Positions 14,788-14,827 of a DNA stretch of 14,827 bases are shown one piece after another. The stretch is from Peptococcaceae bacterium (GTDB lineage Bacteria; Bacillota; Desulfotomaculia; Desulfotomaculales; Desulfocucumaceae). The stretch spans positions 1-14,827 of the forward strand of contig JAAXTT010000025.1 in the NCBI GenBank assembly GCA_013336365.1. Direction: 5' to 3'. Positions within the stretch are counted from its first letter, which is position 1; every line of letters begins with the position of its first letter. The notes beneath the pieces were generated by a model. That model did not search any database. It saw only the letters and a list, made by a program, of their open reading frames with translations, and was not told where the DNA came from. Position numbers and translations under genes: made by a program.

Positions 14788-14827
14788 TCTCTATCTCGCT
14801 GTTATTGGTAATATCAACCTGTACCGG
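14765..14827 (-). CDS. 3' end of an unidentified gene (partial)
   Basis: An open frame enters from the window edge on the minus strand and ends with TAA at 14765. Its last 20 residues end in NNSEIEKIKEWIL. A hairpin overlaps the stop, as often seen at gene ends, and the orientation matches the EF-G-like gene 200 bases downstream. The fragment is too short to identify, and an accidental open frame of this length cannot be excluded. Confidence 0.4.
   Translation of the reverse strand, partial: PVQVDITNNSEIEKIKEWIL

Overview
The window comes from an AT-rich, Gram-positive-type anaerobe, most likely a member of the Clostridia. The evidence is strong purine-rich ribosome binding sites (AAGGAGG type), frequent TTG starts, a type 2 (FMN) isopentenyl-diphosphate isomerase, a cobalamin riboswitch with an intrinsic terminator, and an oxygen-sensitive acyl-CoA dehydratase-type activase with its Fe-S partners. 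No tRNA, rRNA, insertion sequence, phage gene or CRISPR array was found, so this looks like chromosomal backbone with lineage-specific genes.

Layout. (1) 85-3786, plus strand: a three-gene operon of a DUF3786 protein, a shortened HyuA-like (hydantoinase A/oxoprolinase) ASKHA-fold protein and a shortened HyuB-like protein. The last two have lost the signature residues of active family members. The HyuB-like gene also carries two long perfect inverted repeats inside its coding sequence. (2) 3804-6249, minus strand: cobT, its cobalamin riboswitch leader with terminator, and upstream the fni/idi-2 isomerase gene. (3) 6353-8347, plus strand: a LarA-family (nickel-pincer racemase-like) protein and an orphan minC. 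(4) 8357-8968, minus strand: a second DUF3786 protein, transcribed divergently from (5) 9141-12460, plus strand: an operon of two HgdB/DUF2229-like Fe-S proteins, a BcrA/BadF/HgdC-type ATPase with a cysteine-rich tail, and a two-helix membrane protein. A strong, probably bidirectional terminator ends this operon. (6) 12534-14549, minus strand: an EF-G-like GTPase with Tyr instead of His in DTPGxxDF. (7) The last 63 bases hold the 3' end of an unidentified minus-strand gene.

How the genes may work together. Region 5 is the most system-like part. An ATP-driven electron-injecting activase sits with two cysteine-conserving partner proteins but without a recognisable substrate enzyme. It looks like a split form of the large single-chain activase/DUF2229/HgdB proteins of clostridia. 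Each DUF3786 gene lies beside a module containing an ASKHA-fold ATPase-like protein (HyuA-like or HgdC-like). With the B12-controlled cobT nearby, this suggests, as inference only, a link to redox-active cofactor enzymes. The other genes (cobT, fni, minC, EF-G-like) are recognisable housekeeping or accessory functions.

Four starts were moved downstream from the longest reading frame because a ribosome binding site sits inside or just before the frame: 8968, 11282, 12254 and 14549.
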